A stretch of DNA of 64,000 nt, taken from NCBI RefSeq assembly GCF_900141985.1, contig NZ_FQZK01000018.1, positions 1-64,000 of the forward strand, in the 5' to 3' direction. A program made the position numbers and the translations under genes. Source of the stretch: Nocardiopsis flavescens. GTDB taxonomy: Bacteria > Actinomycetota > Actinomycetes > Streptosporangiales > Streptosporangiaceae. The notes under the pieces are model-generated. The model was not told the DNA's origin. It searched no databases and worked only from the letters and a program-made list of their open reading frames with translations. Of this stretch, positions 26,226 through 35,449 are shown in pieces; position 1 is the first letter of the stretch, and each line of letters opens with the position of its first letter.

Positions 26226-26840
26226 GTGGGAATCACCGAACGCCTTCACGAGATCGGGCGGCCGATGGTCGCCGAACAGCTCGCGCACCCGACCGTCGCG
26301 GGCATCGCCCGCGGCGACCTCGACGACCGCGCCTTCCGCTACTGGCTGGAGCAGGACCACCTCTACCTGCTCGACTACGCCCGTGCCTTCTCCCGGCTCG
26401 CCTGGCAGGCCCCCGACGGCCACCTCGCCGACCTGGTGGGCATCGCGCACAGCACCCTCACGGAGGAGCTCGCACTGCACCGCTCCCTGTCCGGGGAGTT
26501 CGGCGCCGACCTCACCACCCGCGAGAAGGGCCCGGCCTGCGCCGCCTACACCGCCTGGATCGTGGAGGCCGCCGCCGACTACCGCGACGGCCTCGCCGCC
26601 GTCTACCCCTGCATGTGGGGCTACAACCGGCTGGGGATCGCCCTGGCGGCCGACCGGCCGGACGAGCCGCGCTACCGCCGCTGGGTGGACACCTACGCCG
26701 ATCCCGGCTTCACCGCGCTCACCGAGAGGTACGGGCGGATGCTGGAGGAGGCCGGCCCCGACCCGGAGCGCGCCGAGCGGTTCTTCCGCGAGGGGATGCG
26801 CCACGAACTCGCCTTCTGGGACACGCCCTTCACGGGGTAG
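26226..26840 (+). CDS. tenA: TenA family thiaminase II-like protein
   Basis: The 204-residue all-helical TenA/HOXN-fold protein has the active-site cysteine in YPCMWGYNRLG (about residue 125), the early RYWLEQDHLYLLDYARAF segment and a C-terminal catalytic Glu in ELAFWD. TenA-C enzymes hydrolyse aminopyrimidine thiamine-breakdown products for salvage. GTG 26226 is the only start that keeps the conserved N-terminus. No thiamine genes are adjacent. The operator-like palindrome upstream raises joint control with the GH3 gene. Confidence 0.9.
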   Translation: MGITERLHEIGRPMVAEQLAHPTVAGIARGDLDDRAFRYWLEQDHLYLLDYARAFSRLAWQAPDGHLADLVGIAHSTLTEELALHRSLSGEFGADLTTREKGPACAAYTAWIVEAAADYRDGLAAVYPCMWGYNRLGIALAADRPDEPRYRRWVDTYADPGFTALTERYGRMLEEAGPDPERAERFFREGMRHELAFWDTPFTG

Positions 26841-26867
26841 CCGCCCCTCCCGGGCCCGGGACACGCG

Positions 26868-26901
26868 GCGGGGGCGCGGGCCGTCGGGCCCGCGCCCCCG
26901 C
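26868..26901. terminator. Bidirectional terminator between tenA and SSI-like gene
   Basis: A perfect 15-bp stem pairs GCGGGGGCGCGGGCC with GGCCCGCGCCCCCGC around GTCG, placed between convergent genes. Confidence 0.78.
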
Positions 26902-26923
26902 GCGGTCTTTCAGGAGCGCCCGG

Positions 26924-27493
26924 TCAGGGGGTGATCACCGCCCCCGCCTCGGCGAAGCGCTCGATCTCGCAGCCGTTGCGCTTGTTGAACTCGGTGTCGA
27001 TCTCGGTGTCCCCGATGCGGCCGGTCACCCGGACCACCTCGGGGCCGCCGACCTGCATCGTGCACATCATGTCGGTGGTGTCGAGCAGGAACGGTTCGGT
27101 CCCGACCTCCGCGATCCGGGCGCAGGCCGCCTCCGGGTCGGGGTGGTCGCCGCCCGCGGGGTCGCAGGTGAGCGTCCACGTCCCCTCCTCGAAGCCGGAT
27201 TCGGGGGTCAGGCCCTCGTCGTCGTCGAGGGAGCGCTCGATGGTCAGTTCGGTGGTGGAGTCGCCGCCGGGCGCCTCCCCGGGGGATTCGGTACCCTCCT
27301 CCGCGGAGGGGGCGTCCTGGTCGGGGGCTGAGGAACTGGATTCGTCGGATCCGGGTGCCGGGGCACCCACCTCGGTGGGCTCGTTGCCGCAGGCCGTCAG
27401 GAGCAGGCCGAGGGCTGCGAGCGCGGCGAGGCGGGTCGGCAGGGCCGTCGCGAAGGTGTGCTGAGCCATGACGCTTGGACGCCGCCGCGTCAC
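26924..27493 (-). CDS. Subtilisin-inhibitor-like (SSI) lipoprotein
   Basis: The protein is 189 residues. GTG 27493 is chosen because GGAGGG lies 8 bp upstream, whereas the internal ATG 27469 has no site. A signal peptide with Arg-rich start ends in lipobox LTAC (Cys about residue 35). An acidic Ser/Pro/Glu linker follows. The C-terminal domain has four Cys in the SSI spacing (TCDPAGG..., AACARI, MMCTMQ, NGCEIERF), and the CTMQ loop occupies the protease-binding position. SSI proteins inhibit serine proteases. A lipid-anchored form with a linker is less usual than secreted SSI. Confidence 0.82.
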   Translation of the reverse strand: MTRRRPSVMAQHTFATALPTRLAALAALGLLLTACGNEPTEVGAPAPGSDESSSSAPDQDAPSAEEGTESPGEAPGGDSTTELTIERSLDDDEGLTPESGFEEGTWTLTCDPAGGDHPDPEAACARIAEVGTEPFLLDTTDMMCTMQVGGPEVVRVTGRIGDTEIDTEFNKRNGCEIERFAEAGAVITP

Positions 27494-27562
27494 ACACGGT
27501 TCCCTCCGCCCGAGAATTCTCCGGAGGACTCCGGAGGAAACGGATCTACATGGGGGTCATGG

Positions 27563-27892
27563 ATGTTCGCCAACGTTCCCGAGGTCAACGCCACCGAGGT
27601 TCCCGCGGACGGGTACCTGCTCGACGTGCGCGAGAACGACGAGTGGGCCGCGGGCCACGCCCCCGCGGCCGTGCACATCCCGCTCGGGGAGCTCAACGCC
27701 CGTGCCGGGGAGGTCCCGCGGGACCGCGAGGTGTACGTGGTCTGCCGGGCCGGCGGGCGCTCGGGCCAGGCCGTCGCCGCCCTCAACAACGCCGGGTGGA
27801 CGACGGTCAACGTCGCGGGCGGCATGCAGTCCTGGCACGGCGCCGGACTGGACATGGCGGCCGACACGGACGCGGAGCCGAGGGTGATCTGA
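27563..27892 (+). CDS. Rhodanese-like domain protein
   Basis: The 109-residue single rhodanese domain has the catalytic Cys in VVCRAGGRSGQAV (active-site loop CRAGGR), LLDVRENDEWAAGHAPAAVHI upstream and NVAGGMQSW downstream. Such domains transfer or bind sulfane sulfur. ATG 27563 starts the domain directly. An alternative upstream frame is not supported. Confidence 0.93.
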   Translation: MFANVPEVNATEVPADGYLLDVRENDEWAAGHAPAAVHIPLGELNARAGEVPRDREVYVVCRAGGRSGQAVAALNNAGWTTVNVAGGMQSWHGAGLDMAADTDAEPRVI

Positions 27893-27968
27893 GTCGCATC
27901 AGGCCCGGAATGCGATCGGATTGCCGAAAGGCCTGCCCCGCGGTGCCCCCGGGTGGCACTATGACGTC

Positions 27969-30017
27969 GTGAGTTCCGAGCGCGCGCCCCTCAGCGCCGC
28001 AGCCGTTCTGGCCTCCTCGGCGGACGCGGTCGTCGGTCTCGACAGCGATCTCCGGGTGTTCCTGTGGAACCCGGCGGCCGAACGCCTGTTCGGCTGGCGG
28101 GCCCGCGAGGTGCTCGGCGCCGCGCTGCCGATCGTCCCCGCCGAGTTGAAGGCCGAACACGGCGCGGTGCTCGAACAGGTGCGCTCCGGGCCGGCCCTCA
28201 CCATCCACACCCGCCGCATGCGCAACGACGGCACCCCGGTCGACGTGCGGATCAGCACCGCCGCCCTGCCCGGGGACGGCGATGCGCACGCCGGCTGGGT
28301 GCTCACCCTCTACCCCACGGACAGCGAGGAGCTGGCGCACGCCGCCGCCATGGAGCGCGCCCGCCTGGTGCGCCGCCTCACCGACGTCGTCGTCGACATC
28401 AACGCCGACCTGAGCCTGCAGTCGGTCCTCGACCGCATCTCCAGCGCCATCACCGAGCTGACCGGGGCGGACGCCGGGGGCTTCGTCCTGCTCAACGAGG
28501 ACCGGGTGGAGCTGGTGAGCATCACCCGGCTCTCCCACGAGCTCCAGGGCTACAGCGCCCCGCTGGAGACCAGCCTGTTCGGCGAGCTGCTGCGCAGCGG
28601 CAAGTCCGTGCTGCTCGCCAACGAGGACACCCGCGGCCTCCAGGACCTGGTCTGGGCCGACCTGCCGGGGCTGCACACCATCGCCCTGTGCGTGTCCAAC
28701 GTGCACGGCCGCCCCTACGGGGCCCTGTACGCGCTCTACAGCCAGCGCCGGGTCGGCCACGTCGAACTCGAACTCCTGGAGCTGCTGGCCGCCCACGCGG
28801 GGGTGGCCATCGGCAACGCCATGGCCTACGAGGAGCTCAACCACCAGCGGGTGCACGAGAAGGCGGTCGCCGACTCCAGCGCCGACGGCATCGCCGTGCT
28901 GGACTTCGGCGGCCGGGTCCGCAAGTGGAACCGCTCGGCCGTGGAGCTCACCGGCTACCCGGCCGAGGTGGTGGAGGGCCGCCACCCGCCGTTCCCGATC
29001 CCCGCCTGCCACGGCCGCCCCGTCAAGCACCGGCTCAAGGACGGGCGCTGGCTGGAGATCCTCATGGCGCGGATCCCCCGCACCCACGAATGGGTGGTCG
29101 ACTTCCGCGACATCACCGCCCAGAAGGCCATGGAGGACGAGCGCGAGGCGTTCCTGGCCACCACCGGCCACGAGCTGCGCACCCCCATCACCGCCATCCA
29201 CGGGTTCGCGACCACGCTGATCCGCAAGTGGTCGCGGATGAGCTCGCAGGCCCAGCGGGAGGCGGTGGGCAACATCGTCGACCGGTCCACGGCGCTGACG
29301 CTGTTGGTCGAGCGGCTCAGCCTGGGCTCCGACGCCTCCCGCGGCGAGCTGGACGTCAACCCCGTGCCGTTCGAGCTGGCCCGGGTGCTGCGCCAGGCCG
29401 TGATGACCTTCAAGTCCCTGTCGGACCGGCACGACGTGGTGCTGAGCGCCACCGACGACCTGCCCACGGTCTTCGCCGACCCGCTGGCCACCGGCATCAT
29501 CATGGACCAGCTGCTGGACAACTCCATCAAGTTCTCCCCCGAGGGCGGCACGGTCCACGTCACGGTGGCGGTGGAGGGCGACTCCCTCGCCGTCTCCGTG
29601 GACGACGACGGCCCCGGGCTGCGGCCCGGCGACGAGGAGCGGGTGTTCGACCGCTTCTTCCAGGGCGGGGTGCGCGGCGACCGCCGGCGCTTCGGCGGCC
29701 TGGGGCTGGGGTTGTACATCGTGCGCAAGCTCGCCCAGGACCAGGGCGGGGACGTCACGGCGCGCAGGCTGGAGCGCGGCACCCGCATGTGCTTCACCCT
29801 GCCCCTGCACCGGGGCGGGGACGCCGGCCCCGGCGGGGGCGGGGGCGGCGGGTCGGTCGTCGAACCGCCCGGGGTGGCCGCGGTCCGGGTCGGGGTGACC
29901 GGGCGGAGCACGCCCCAGGGGCCACCCGCGCCCCAGGAGACACCGAAAATCTCAGCAGGCCCCGATCCCCTGCCACGGCAGCGATCCACGCGCCCCAGGG
30001 CCGGGCGGTCCCGCTGA
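27969..30017 (+). CDS. PAS-GAF-PAS sensor histidine kinase
   Basis: The protein is 682 residues from GTG 27969 and has no transmembrane helix, so it is probably cytosolic. Order: PAS (about 5-120, VVGLDSDLRVFLWNPAAERL), GAF (about 140-290), second PAS (about 305-390, AVLDFGGRVRKWNRS), HisKA with H-box TGHELRTPITAIHGFA, HATPase with N-box QLLDNSIKFSPE, DDDGPGL and GLGLGLYIVRKL. A Gly/Pro-rich tail follows. No response regulator is adjacent. The next two genes are an RsbW-like ATPase and a STAS protein, so a link to partner-switch signalling is possible. Confidence 0.93.
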   Translation: MSSERAPLSAAAVLASSADAVVGLDSDLRVFLWNPAAERLFGWRAREVLGAALPIVPAELKAEHGAVLEQVRSGPALTIHTRRMRNDGTPVDVRISTAALPGDGDAHAGWVLTLYPTDSEELAHAAAMERARLVRRLTDVVVDINADLSLQSVLDRISSAITELTGADAGGFVLLNEDRVELVSITRLSHELQGYSAPLETSLFGELLRSGKSVLLANEDTRGLQDLVWADLPGLHTIALCVSNVHGRPYGALYALYSQRRVGHVELELLELLAAHAGVAIGNAMAYEELNHQRVHEKAVADSSADGIAVLDFGGRVRKWNRSAVELTGYPAEVVEGRHPPFPIPACHGRPVKHRLKDGRWLEILMARIPRTHEWVVDFRDITAQKAMEDEREAFLATTGHELRTPITAIHGFATTLIRKWSRMSSQAQREAVGNIVDRSTALTLLVERLSLGSDASRGELDVNPVPFELARVLRQAVMTFKSLSDRHDVVLSATDDLPTVFADPLATGIIMDQLLDNSIKFSPEGGTVHVTVAVEGDSLAVSVDDDGPGLRPGDEERVFDRFFQGGVRGDRRRFGGLGLGLYIVRKLAQDQGGDVTARRLERGTRMCFTLPLHRGGDAGPGGGGGGGSVVEPPGVAAVRVGVTGRSTPQGPPAPQETPKISAGPDPLPRQRSTRPRAGRSR

Positions 30018-30140
30018 TTCACCCGGGCGTTGGTTTCCGTTCGAGGTGATCGGGGCATTTCCACCCCTGGCGGAATTCGCCGTCACACAACGGGCGGGTT
30101 CCGGACCGCACGAGAGCACGAACGCGCAGGGACGAAAGCC

Positions 30141-30770
30141 GTGGCAGGAGATCACACCCCGTTCGACACCGGGGACGACCCGAGCAAGGTCGAACGGCAC
30201 GTCACCCTCCCCTACGTCCCCACCAGTGTCATGGACGCGCGCCGCCGCCTGAGCGACGACCTGCGCGCCGTGGGCGTGGCCGAGGGCCGCATCGACGAGG
30301 CCGTTCTCATCATCAGCGAACTGGTCAGCAACGCGCTGCGCCACGCCAGCCCCCTGCCCACCCCCGCCAACCCGGCCAACAGCGTCGGTGTCGCCTGGCG
30401 GGCCGAGGTGGACGCCGCCCCCGGCGGCTGGCTGGAGATCTCCGTCCGCGACGGCGGCTCCACCACCATGCCCCGGGTGGCCGACCCGGGCGCCTCCGGA
30501 CTGGGCGGGCGCGGACTGGGGATCGTCCAGCACCTCGCCGGGCGCTGGGGCACCGAGATGGACGCGACCACCACCACCGTCTGGGCCGTGCTGGACCTGC
30601 CCCCCGAGGCGGCGGGCCCCGCCGCACAGGGCGAGGGCGCCGCGTCCGACCCGGCCGCCCCCGCCGGCCGCCCGCCCGGCCGGGCCCGCGACCCGCGCGG
30701 CGGCGGCCCCGTGGTGTCCCTGCCCTTCACCCTCCACGACGGGGGGCGCGCCCGCGGCGCACTGCTCTGA
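30141..30770 (+). CDS. RsbW-like anti-sigma factor ATPase (HATPase_c)
   Basis: The protein is 209 residues from GTG 30141 with CAGGGACG upstream. The single HATPase domain has N-box ELVSNALRHASP, the RDGG motif in ISVRDGGS, and GGRGLGIVQHLAGRWG. There is no HisKA domain, so this is the stand-alone serine-kinase/anti-sigma type common in actinomycetes. The tail (about 165-209) is Pro/Ala/Gly-rich. It lies directly before a STAS antagonist gene, its likely partner. Confidence 0.9.
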   Translation: MAGDHTPFDTGDDPSKVERHVTLPYVPTSVMDARRRLSDDLRAVGVAEGRIDEAVLIISELVSNALRHASPLPTPANPANSVGVAWRAEVDAAPGGWLEISVRDGGSTTMPRVADPGASGLGGRGLGIVQHLAGRWGTEMDATTTTVWAVLDLPPEAAGPAAQGEGAASDPAAPAGRPPGRARDPRGGGPVVSLPFTLHDGGRARGALL

Positions 30771-30879
30771 CCTGCGAGGCACCGGCCCGTCGCCCGGTCC
30801 CCGGGGGGATCGTGACCGATGTCGCGAAACACCGTCAACGAGGTGGCCCGGTCCGGACCGGGCCGCTACAGTCACGACT

Positions 30880-31236
30880 GTGGAGTTGAAGATATCGAGC
30901 CGATCTCAAGATGACCTCGCGGTGGTAACCGTCGGAGGCGAGATCGACCTGTACACGGCACCCCGGTTGCGCGACGAGCTGATCACGGCCCTGGACGAGG
31001 GGGCCCGCCGGCTGGTCATCGACATGTCGTCGACCGAGTTCTGCGACTCGACCGGCATCAGCGTCCTGCTCTCGGCGATGAAGCGCTCCCGGGACAAGGG
31101 CGGCGACCTCGAACTGGTGGCGCCCAGGCAGGCGGTCAGGAAGGTCCTCGAAGTCACCGGCCTGCACGAGGTGTTCGTCATCCACCCCGACACCGACGCC
31201 CTGCCGGTGGCCGCGGGGACCGGAACCGCCCCCTAG
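30880..31236 (+). CDS. STAS-domain anti-sigma factor antagonist
   Basis: The 118-residue single STAS domain has the phosphorylation site Ser in EFCDSTGISVLLSAMKRSRD and EIDLYTAPRLRDEL upstream. Unphosphorylated antagonists bind RsbW-like kinases and free the sigma factor. GTG 30880 starts the domain. Adjacency to the RsbW-like gene suggests a cognate pair. No sigma factor is in the window. Confidence 0.93.
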   Translation: MELKISSRSQDDLAVVTVGGEIDLYTAPRLRDELITALDEGARRLVIDMSSTEFCDSTGISVLLSAMKRSRDKGGDLELVAPRQAVRKVLEVTGLHEVFVIHPDTDALPVAAGTGTAP

Positions 31237-31243
31237 GGCCCCG

Positions 31244-32047
31244 ATGGCACCGAGGAGGGGTGACGGGCCCGAGGCGGCGGGGATCGCCGTGGTGATCGCC
31301 GCCAAGGACGAGGAGGCGCGGGTCGGCCGCACCGTGGCCGCGGCCCGCGCGCTGCCCGGGGTGGACCTGATCGTCGTCGTCGACGACGGGTCGGCGGACC
31401 GCACCTCGGAGGTGGCCCTGGAGGCCGGGGCCCGGGTGCTCCGGCACAGCCGCAACCGGGGCAAGGGCGCCGCGATGGAGACGGGTGCCGAGGGCGTCCG
31501 GCTCATCGAGGAGCACGAGGAGGGCGCCGACGGGATCCGCCCGGCCCGGCACCTGCTGTTCCTCGACGCGGACCTGGAGTCGACCGCCGCCGGCGCCGCC
31601 CCCCTGCTGGAGCCGGTCGCCGAGGGCAAGGCCGACATGGCCATCGCGCTGTTCCCGGCCACCCGGCTGCGCCTGGGGGGCCAGGGGTTCGTGGTGCGCC
31701 TGGCCCGCGGCGGCGTGCGCCGGGCGACCGGCTGGGAGCCGGAGCAGCCCCTCAACGGGCAGCGCTGCATCACCCGCGCCGCGTTCGAGGCCGCGCGCCC
31801 GCTGGCCCCGGGGTTCGGGGTGGAGACCGGCCTGACCATCGACGTGCTCAGGGCCGGGCTGCGGGTGGTCGAGGTGGAGGTGCCGCTGGAGCACCGGGCC
31901 ACCGGCACCGACCTGCGCGCCCAGCTGCACCGCGCGCACCAGTTCGTGGACGTGCTGCGGGCGCTCACCACCCGCGAGCTGCGCCCCACCGTGCGCCGCG
32001 CCCTGTCCGGCGCCCGAGACAGGGCGCCGGGCCGCCGCCGAGGCTAA
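31244..32047 (+). CDS. Family 2 glycosyltransferase
   Basis: The 267-residue GT-A fold enzyme has the nucleotide-binding VVVDDGSADRT, the RNRGKGAAMETG segment and the metal-binding LFLDADLES. It resembles DPM1/glucosyl-3-phosphoglycerate synthase-like enzymes and lacks transmembrane helices. ATG 31244 lies 7 bp after the STAS stop codon, so it is probably co-transcribed. Acceptor and donor cannot be told from sequence alone. Confidence 0.85.
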   Translation: MAPRRGDGPEAAGIAVVIAAKDEEARVGRTVAAARALPGVDLIVVVDDGSADRTSEVALEAGARVLRHSRNRGKGAAMETGAEGVRLIEEHEEGADGIRPARHLLFLDADLESTAAGAAPLLEPVAEGKADMAIALFPATRLRLGGQGFVVRLARGGVRRATGWEPEQPLNGQRCITRAAFEAARPLAPGFGVETGLTIDVLRAGLRVVEVEVPLEHRATGTDLRAQLHRAHQFVDVLRALTTRELRPTVRRALSGARDRAPGRRRG

Positions 32048-32131
32048 TTCCTGGGTCGGGTAGAGCACGTTCCCGGCAAAAATCGCCGATAGTGACACCA
32101 CGGGTGCTCTCGGTGTCGCTACGCTCACACA

Positions 32132-32815
32132 ATGTTCACCATGATCCTGGCCGTCACGGGCGTGCTCACGGGTCTGGGCGGACTCGCCCTGGGCGGGTAC
32201 GCGCTGGCCAGGGCCCGCGACATCGACGCCGACACCCGTGTCCTCGCCCAGCGCGCCGCCGCCTCCGCACAGGTCGGCGCCGCCGATCCGCTCGCCGTGC
32301 GCGACATGGCGGTGCTCCACTACGACGCCCTGGAGGAGATGTCCGGGGCGCGCTCCTTCTCCCTCGCCCTGCTCAACGGCGACGGCGACGGGGTGGTCCT
32401 CACGTCCATCAACGGCCGCACCGAGTCGCGCACCTACGCCAAGGCGGTGGTGCGCGGCGAGTCCGGGACCCTGCTCAGCCCCGAGGAGTACCGCGTCGTG
32501 CGGGCCGCCCGGCTGGGCGAGGGGATCGGCACGACCGTGCGCGCGCCGAGGGTCAGCGGACCGGTGGTCGCCGGGGACGCCGAGGTCCCGGTCACCGTCG
32601 TCCCCGACCCGCAGGCCCCGCCGGCCGGCCCGGGGCCGCGGCCCGAGCGGGAGGAGCCGGCCGGGCCGTCCGGGACGGTGTGGGTGCCGGAGATCGGCCC
32701 GGAGGAGCCGGAGGAGCCGGAGGAGGCGGTGCTGGCCGCGGACTCCGGCGCCGCCCGGACCCGGCTGCGGACCCCGCCCCGCACGGCGCCCGCGCCGCGC
32801 GGCGGAGCGGAGTGA
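32132..32815 (+). CDS. DUF4446 family membrane protein
   Basis: The 227-residue protein has one N-terminal transmembrane helix (about residues 3-25). The DUF4446 core follows, with AVLHYDALEEMSGARSFSLA and VVLTSINGRTESRTYAK. An acidic Pro/Glu tail of about 75 residues is specific to this lineage. The family is widespread in Gram-positive bacteria without a known function. It lies 38 bp upstream of pheA, so an operon is possible. Confidence 0.87.
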   Translation: MFTMILAVTGVLTGLGGLALGGYALARARDIDADTRVLAQRAAASAQVGAADPLAVRDMAVLHYDALEEMSGARSFSLALLNGDGDGVVLTSINGRTESRTYAKAVVRGESGTLLSPEEYRVVRAARLGEGIGTTVRAPRVSGPVVAGDAEVPVTVVPDPQAPPAGPGPRPEREEPAGPSGTVWVPEIGPEEPEEPEEAVLAADSGAARTRLRTPPRTAPAPRGGAE

Positions 32816-32852
32816 CCGCCCCAGCCTCCCGGCGGCGTATAGCCTGAACACC

Positions 32853-33800
32853 ATGCCTGACCGTTACGCCTACCTCGGCCCCGAGGGCACCTTCACCGAG
32901 GCCGCCCTGCGGGCCCTGCGCCCCGACGCGACCGACACCGCGCGCATCCCCTGCGAGGGGGTCGCCGCGGTCTTCGACGCCGTCCGCACCGGGGCGGTCG
33001 AGGGCGGCGTCGTACCGCTGGAGAACTCGGTGGAGGGCGGTGTCACCTCCACCATCGCCGAGCTCATCGGCGGCGAGCCCCTGGCCATCACCGGCGAGAC
33101 CGCCGTCCCGGTGGAGTTCGCGCTGTTCGCCCGGCCCGGTGTCACGCTGAACGACGTCAAGACGGTGGCCACCCACCCGCACGCCCTGGCCCAGTGCCGG
33201 GGCTGGCTGGCCCGGCACCTGCCCGACGCGGAGACGCACACCGTCTCCTCCACGGCCGCCGCCGCCCGCGCCGTGTCCGAGCCCGGGGCGTCCTACGACG
33301 CCGCGATCTGCGCCGTCATCGCGGGGGAGCGCTACGGGCTGCGCGCGCTGGCGACCGGGGTGGGCGACCGCGCCGACGCCGCCACCCGGTTCATCTACCT
33401 CTCCCGTCCCGGGCGCCCGCCCGCGCCGACGGGGGCCGACCTGACGTCGGTGGTCGCGTTCATCGCCGACGACCACCCGGGCGCGCTCATCGAGGTCCTC
33501 ACCCAGTTCGCGGTGCGCGGGGTCAACCTGACCCGGCTGGAGTCGCGGCCCACCGGCGACAAGCTGGGCAGCTACTGCTTCTGCATCGACGCCGAGGGGC
33601 ACGTCGCCGACGCCCGTGTGGGCGAGGCGCTCATGGGGCTGCGCCGGGTCTGCCGCGACGTGCGCTTCCTGGGCAGCTACCCGCGCAGCGGCCGGGCCAC
33701 CGAGCTCGACCCGCCGCTGAGCCCCCGGCCCGCCACCGAGGCCGACTACGCCGAGTCGGAGCGGTGGCTGGCCCGCATCCGCTCCGGCGGCGTCGACTGA
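32853..33800 (+). CDS. pheA: Prephenate dehydratase
   Basis: The 315-residue monofunctional enzyme begins with the catalytic domain (YLGPEGTFTEAAL ... VPLENSVEGGV ... the Thr-Arg-Phe motif in AATRFIYLS). It ends with a regulatory ACT domain carrying the Phe-binding ESRP motif (LTRLESRPTGDKLGSY). It converts prephenate to phenylpyruvate in phenylalanine synthesis. There is no chorismate mutase domain. A pheA-serS neighbourhood is also seen in Streptomyces. Confidence 0.96.
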   Translation: MPDRYAYLGPEGTFTEAALRALRPDATDTARIPCEGVAAVFDAVRTGAVEGGVVPLENSVEGGVTSTIAELIGGEPLAITGETAVPVEFALFARPGVTLNDVKTVATHPHALAQCRGWLARHLPDAETHTVSSTAAAARAVSEPGASYDAAICAVIAGERYGLRALATGVGDRADAATRFIYLSRPGRPPAPTGADLTSVVAFIADDHPGALIEVLTQFAVRGVNLTRLESRPTGDKLGSYCFCIDAEGHVADARVGEALMGLRRVCRDVRFLGSYPRSGRATELDPPLSPRPATEADYAESERWLARIRSGGVD

Positions 33801-33837
33801 CCCGGGCGGCGCCGCGCAGCCGAGACCGGACCCGGGC

Positions 33838-34017
33838 TCAGGTGTCCGGTCCGCCTTCTTGCCCCTCCCCGGCCTCGAACACCCACTCCTCCGCCGCCGC
33901 CCGGCGCAGCTCCAGGTAGAGCGCCAGCCGCAGCGCCGTGTCGCGGGGCCTTTCGGTGTCCAGCGCCTCCAACGCGGCGCTCAGCTCCTCGGTGGTCATC
34001 TCGCGCAACGGTTTCAC
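33838..34017 (-). CDS. Conserved-looking 59-residue hypothetical protein
   Basis: GTG 34017 is preceded by GGGGAGGGGACGGCA, a strong ribosome binding site. The product is helical and charged (MTTEELSAALEALD near the start, then LRLALYLELRRAAAEEWVFE) with an acidic end. Third positions are strongly G/C. It lies antisense between pheA and serS. I recognise no family. The much longer in-frame extension toward 35448 is the antisense of serS. Confidence 0.6.
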   Translation of the reverse strand: MKPLREMTTEELSAALEALDTERPRDTALRLALYLELRRAAAEEWVFEAGEGQEGGPDT

Positions 34018-34137
34018 TGCCGTCCCCTCCCCGGAAGCCGGTGATGTCTCGTCGTGATGACGCGGTGACAGCGCGTTCATGACGCGAACCGGGAAAAGAT
34101 GTCGGCGCGGGCGGGACCGGGCGGTAACCTGCAAGAC

Positions 34138-35400
34138 GTGATCGACCTTCGCGCTCTCCGAGAAGACCCCGACCGACTCCGCGCCTCGCAGCTGGCCCGC
34201 GGGGAGGACCCCTCCGTCGCCGACCGGCTGCTCGGACTCGACTCCGAGCGGCGCTCCGCGCTCACCCGCTTCGAGACCCTGCGGTCCGAGCAGAAGAGCA
34301 TGGGCAAGTCGGTCTCCAAGGCGTCCCCGGAGGAGCGCGAGACCCTCCTGGTCCGGGCCAAGGCGCTGGCCGCCGACGTCAAGGCCGCCGAGGCCGAGGC
34401 CGACCGCCTCGCCGCCGAGCTCGACCGGGCCGTGGCCGGCGTGCCCAACCTCGTGGAGGAGGGCGCCCCCGAGGGCGGCGTGGACGACTTCAAGGTCATC
34501 GAGACCGTCGGCGTTCCGCGCACCTTCGACTTCACCCCGCGCGACCACCTGGAGCTGGGCGAGAAGCTCGGAGCCATCGACATGGAGCGCGGCGCCAAGG
34601 TGTCCGGCGCGCGCTTCTACTTCCTCACCGGGGTCGGCGCCCAGCTGGAGCTGGCGCTGCTCAACATGGCCATGAACCAGGCCGTCGCCGCCGGGTTCAC
34701 CCCGATGATCCCGCCCGTGCTGGTCAAGCCCGAGACCATGGAGGGCACCGGCTTCCTGGGCTCCCACGCGGACGAGGTGTACCGGCTGCCCGCCGACGAC
34801 CTCTACCTCGTGGGCACCTCCGAGGTGCCGCTGGCGGGGTACCACGCCGGCGAGATCCTGCCCGCCGACGCACTGCCCAACCGGTACATCGGATGGTCGC
34901 CGTGCTTCCGCCGGGAGGCCGGCTCCTACGGCAAGGACACCCGCGGCATCATCCGGGTGCACCAGTTCAACAAGGTGGAGATGTTCGTCTACACCCACCC
35001 CGACGACGCCCACGAGGAGCACCTGCGGCTGCTCGCCTGGGAGCGGGAGATGCTCGACAAGCTGGAGCTGCCCTACAGGGTCGTCGACATCGCCGCGGGC
35101 GACCTGGGCACCAGCGCCGCCCGCAAGTACGACTGCGAGGCGTGGGTCCCCACCCAGGAGACCTACCGCGAGCTGACCTCCACCTCCAACTGCACCGAGT
35201 TCCAGGCCCGCCGCCTCAACGTGCGCTTCCGGGGGGAGGACGGCAAGCCGCGCTTCGCCGCCACCCTCAACGGCACGCTGGGCACCACCCGGTGGATCGT
35301 CGCGATCCTGGAGAACCACCAGCGGGAGGACGGCTCGGTCGTGGTCCCCGAGGCGCTGCGCCCCTACCTGGGCCGCGACGTCCTGGAGCCGGTCGGCTAG
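34138..35400 (+). CDS. serS: Seryl-tRNA synthetase
   Basis: The 420-residue class II synthetase has an N-terminal coiled-coil tRNA-binding arm (about 25-105), then the catalytic core with GTSEVPLAG, motif 2 FRREAGSYGKDTRGIIRVHQ and motif 3 NGTLGTTRWIVAILENHQ. GTG 34138 gives the standard start IDLRALREDPD. It charges tRNA-Ser and supports selenocysteine decoding where present. Confidence 0.97.
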   Translation: MIDLRALREDPDRLRASQLARGEDPSVADRLLGLDSERRSALTRFETLRSEQKSMGKSVSKASPEERETLLVRAKALAADVKAAEAEADRLAAELDRAVAGVPNLVEEGAPEGGVDDFKVIETVGVPRTFDFTPRDHLELGEKLGAIDMERGAKVSGARFYFLTGVGAQLELALLNMAMNQAVAAGFTPMIPPVLVKPETMEGTGFLGSHADEVYRLPADDLYLVGTSEVPLAGYHAGEILPADALPNRYIGWSPCFRREAGSYGKDTRGIIRVHQFNKVEMFVYTHPDDAHEEHLRLLAWEREMLDKLELPYRVVDIAAGDLGTSAARKYDCEAWVPTQETYRELTSTSNCTEFQARRLNVRFRGEDGKPRFAATLNGTLGTTRWIVAILENHQREDGSVVVPEALRPYLGRDVLEPVG

Positions 35401-35449
35401 GGCGGCCCGGACCGCGCCCGGCGGGCCGCCGGGCCCGCGCGAGAACACG

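Noticed and set aside
23796..26840. 1014-codon plus-strand frame across GH3 and tenA
   Set aside because: The tenA part is real from GTG 26226. The first 800 codons are antisense to GH3.
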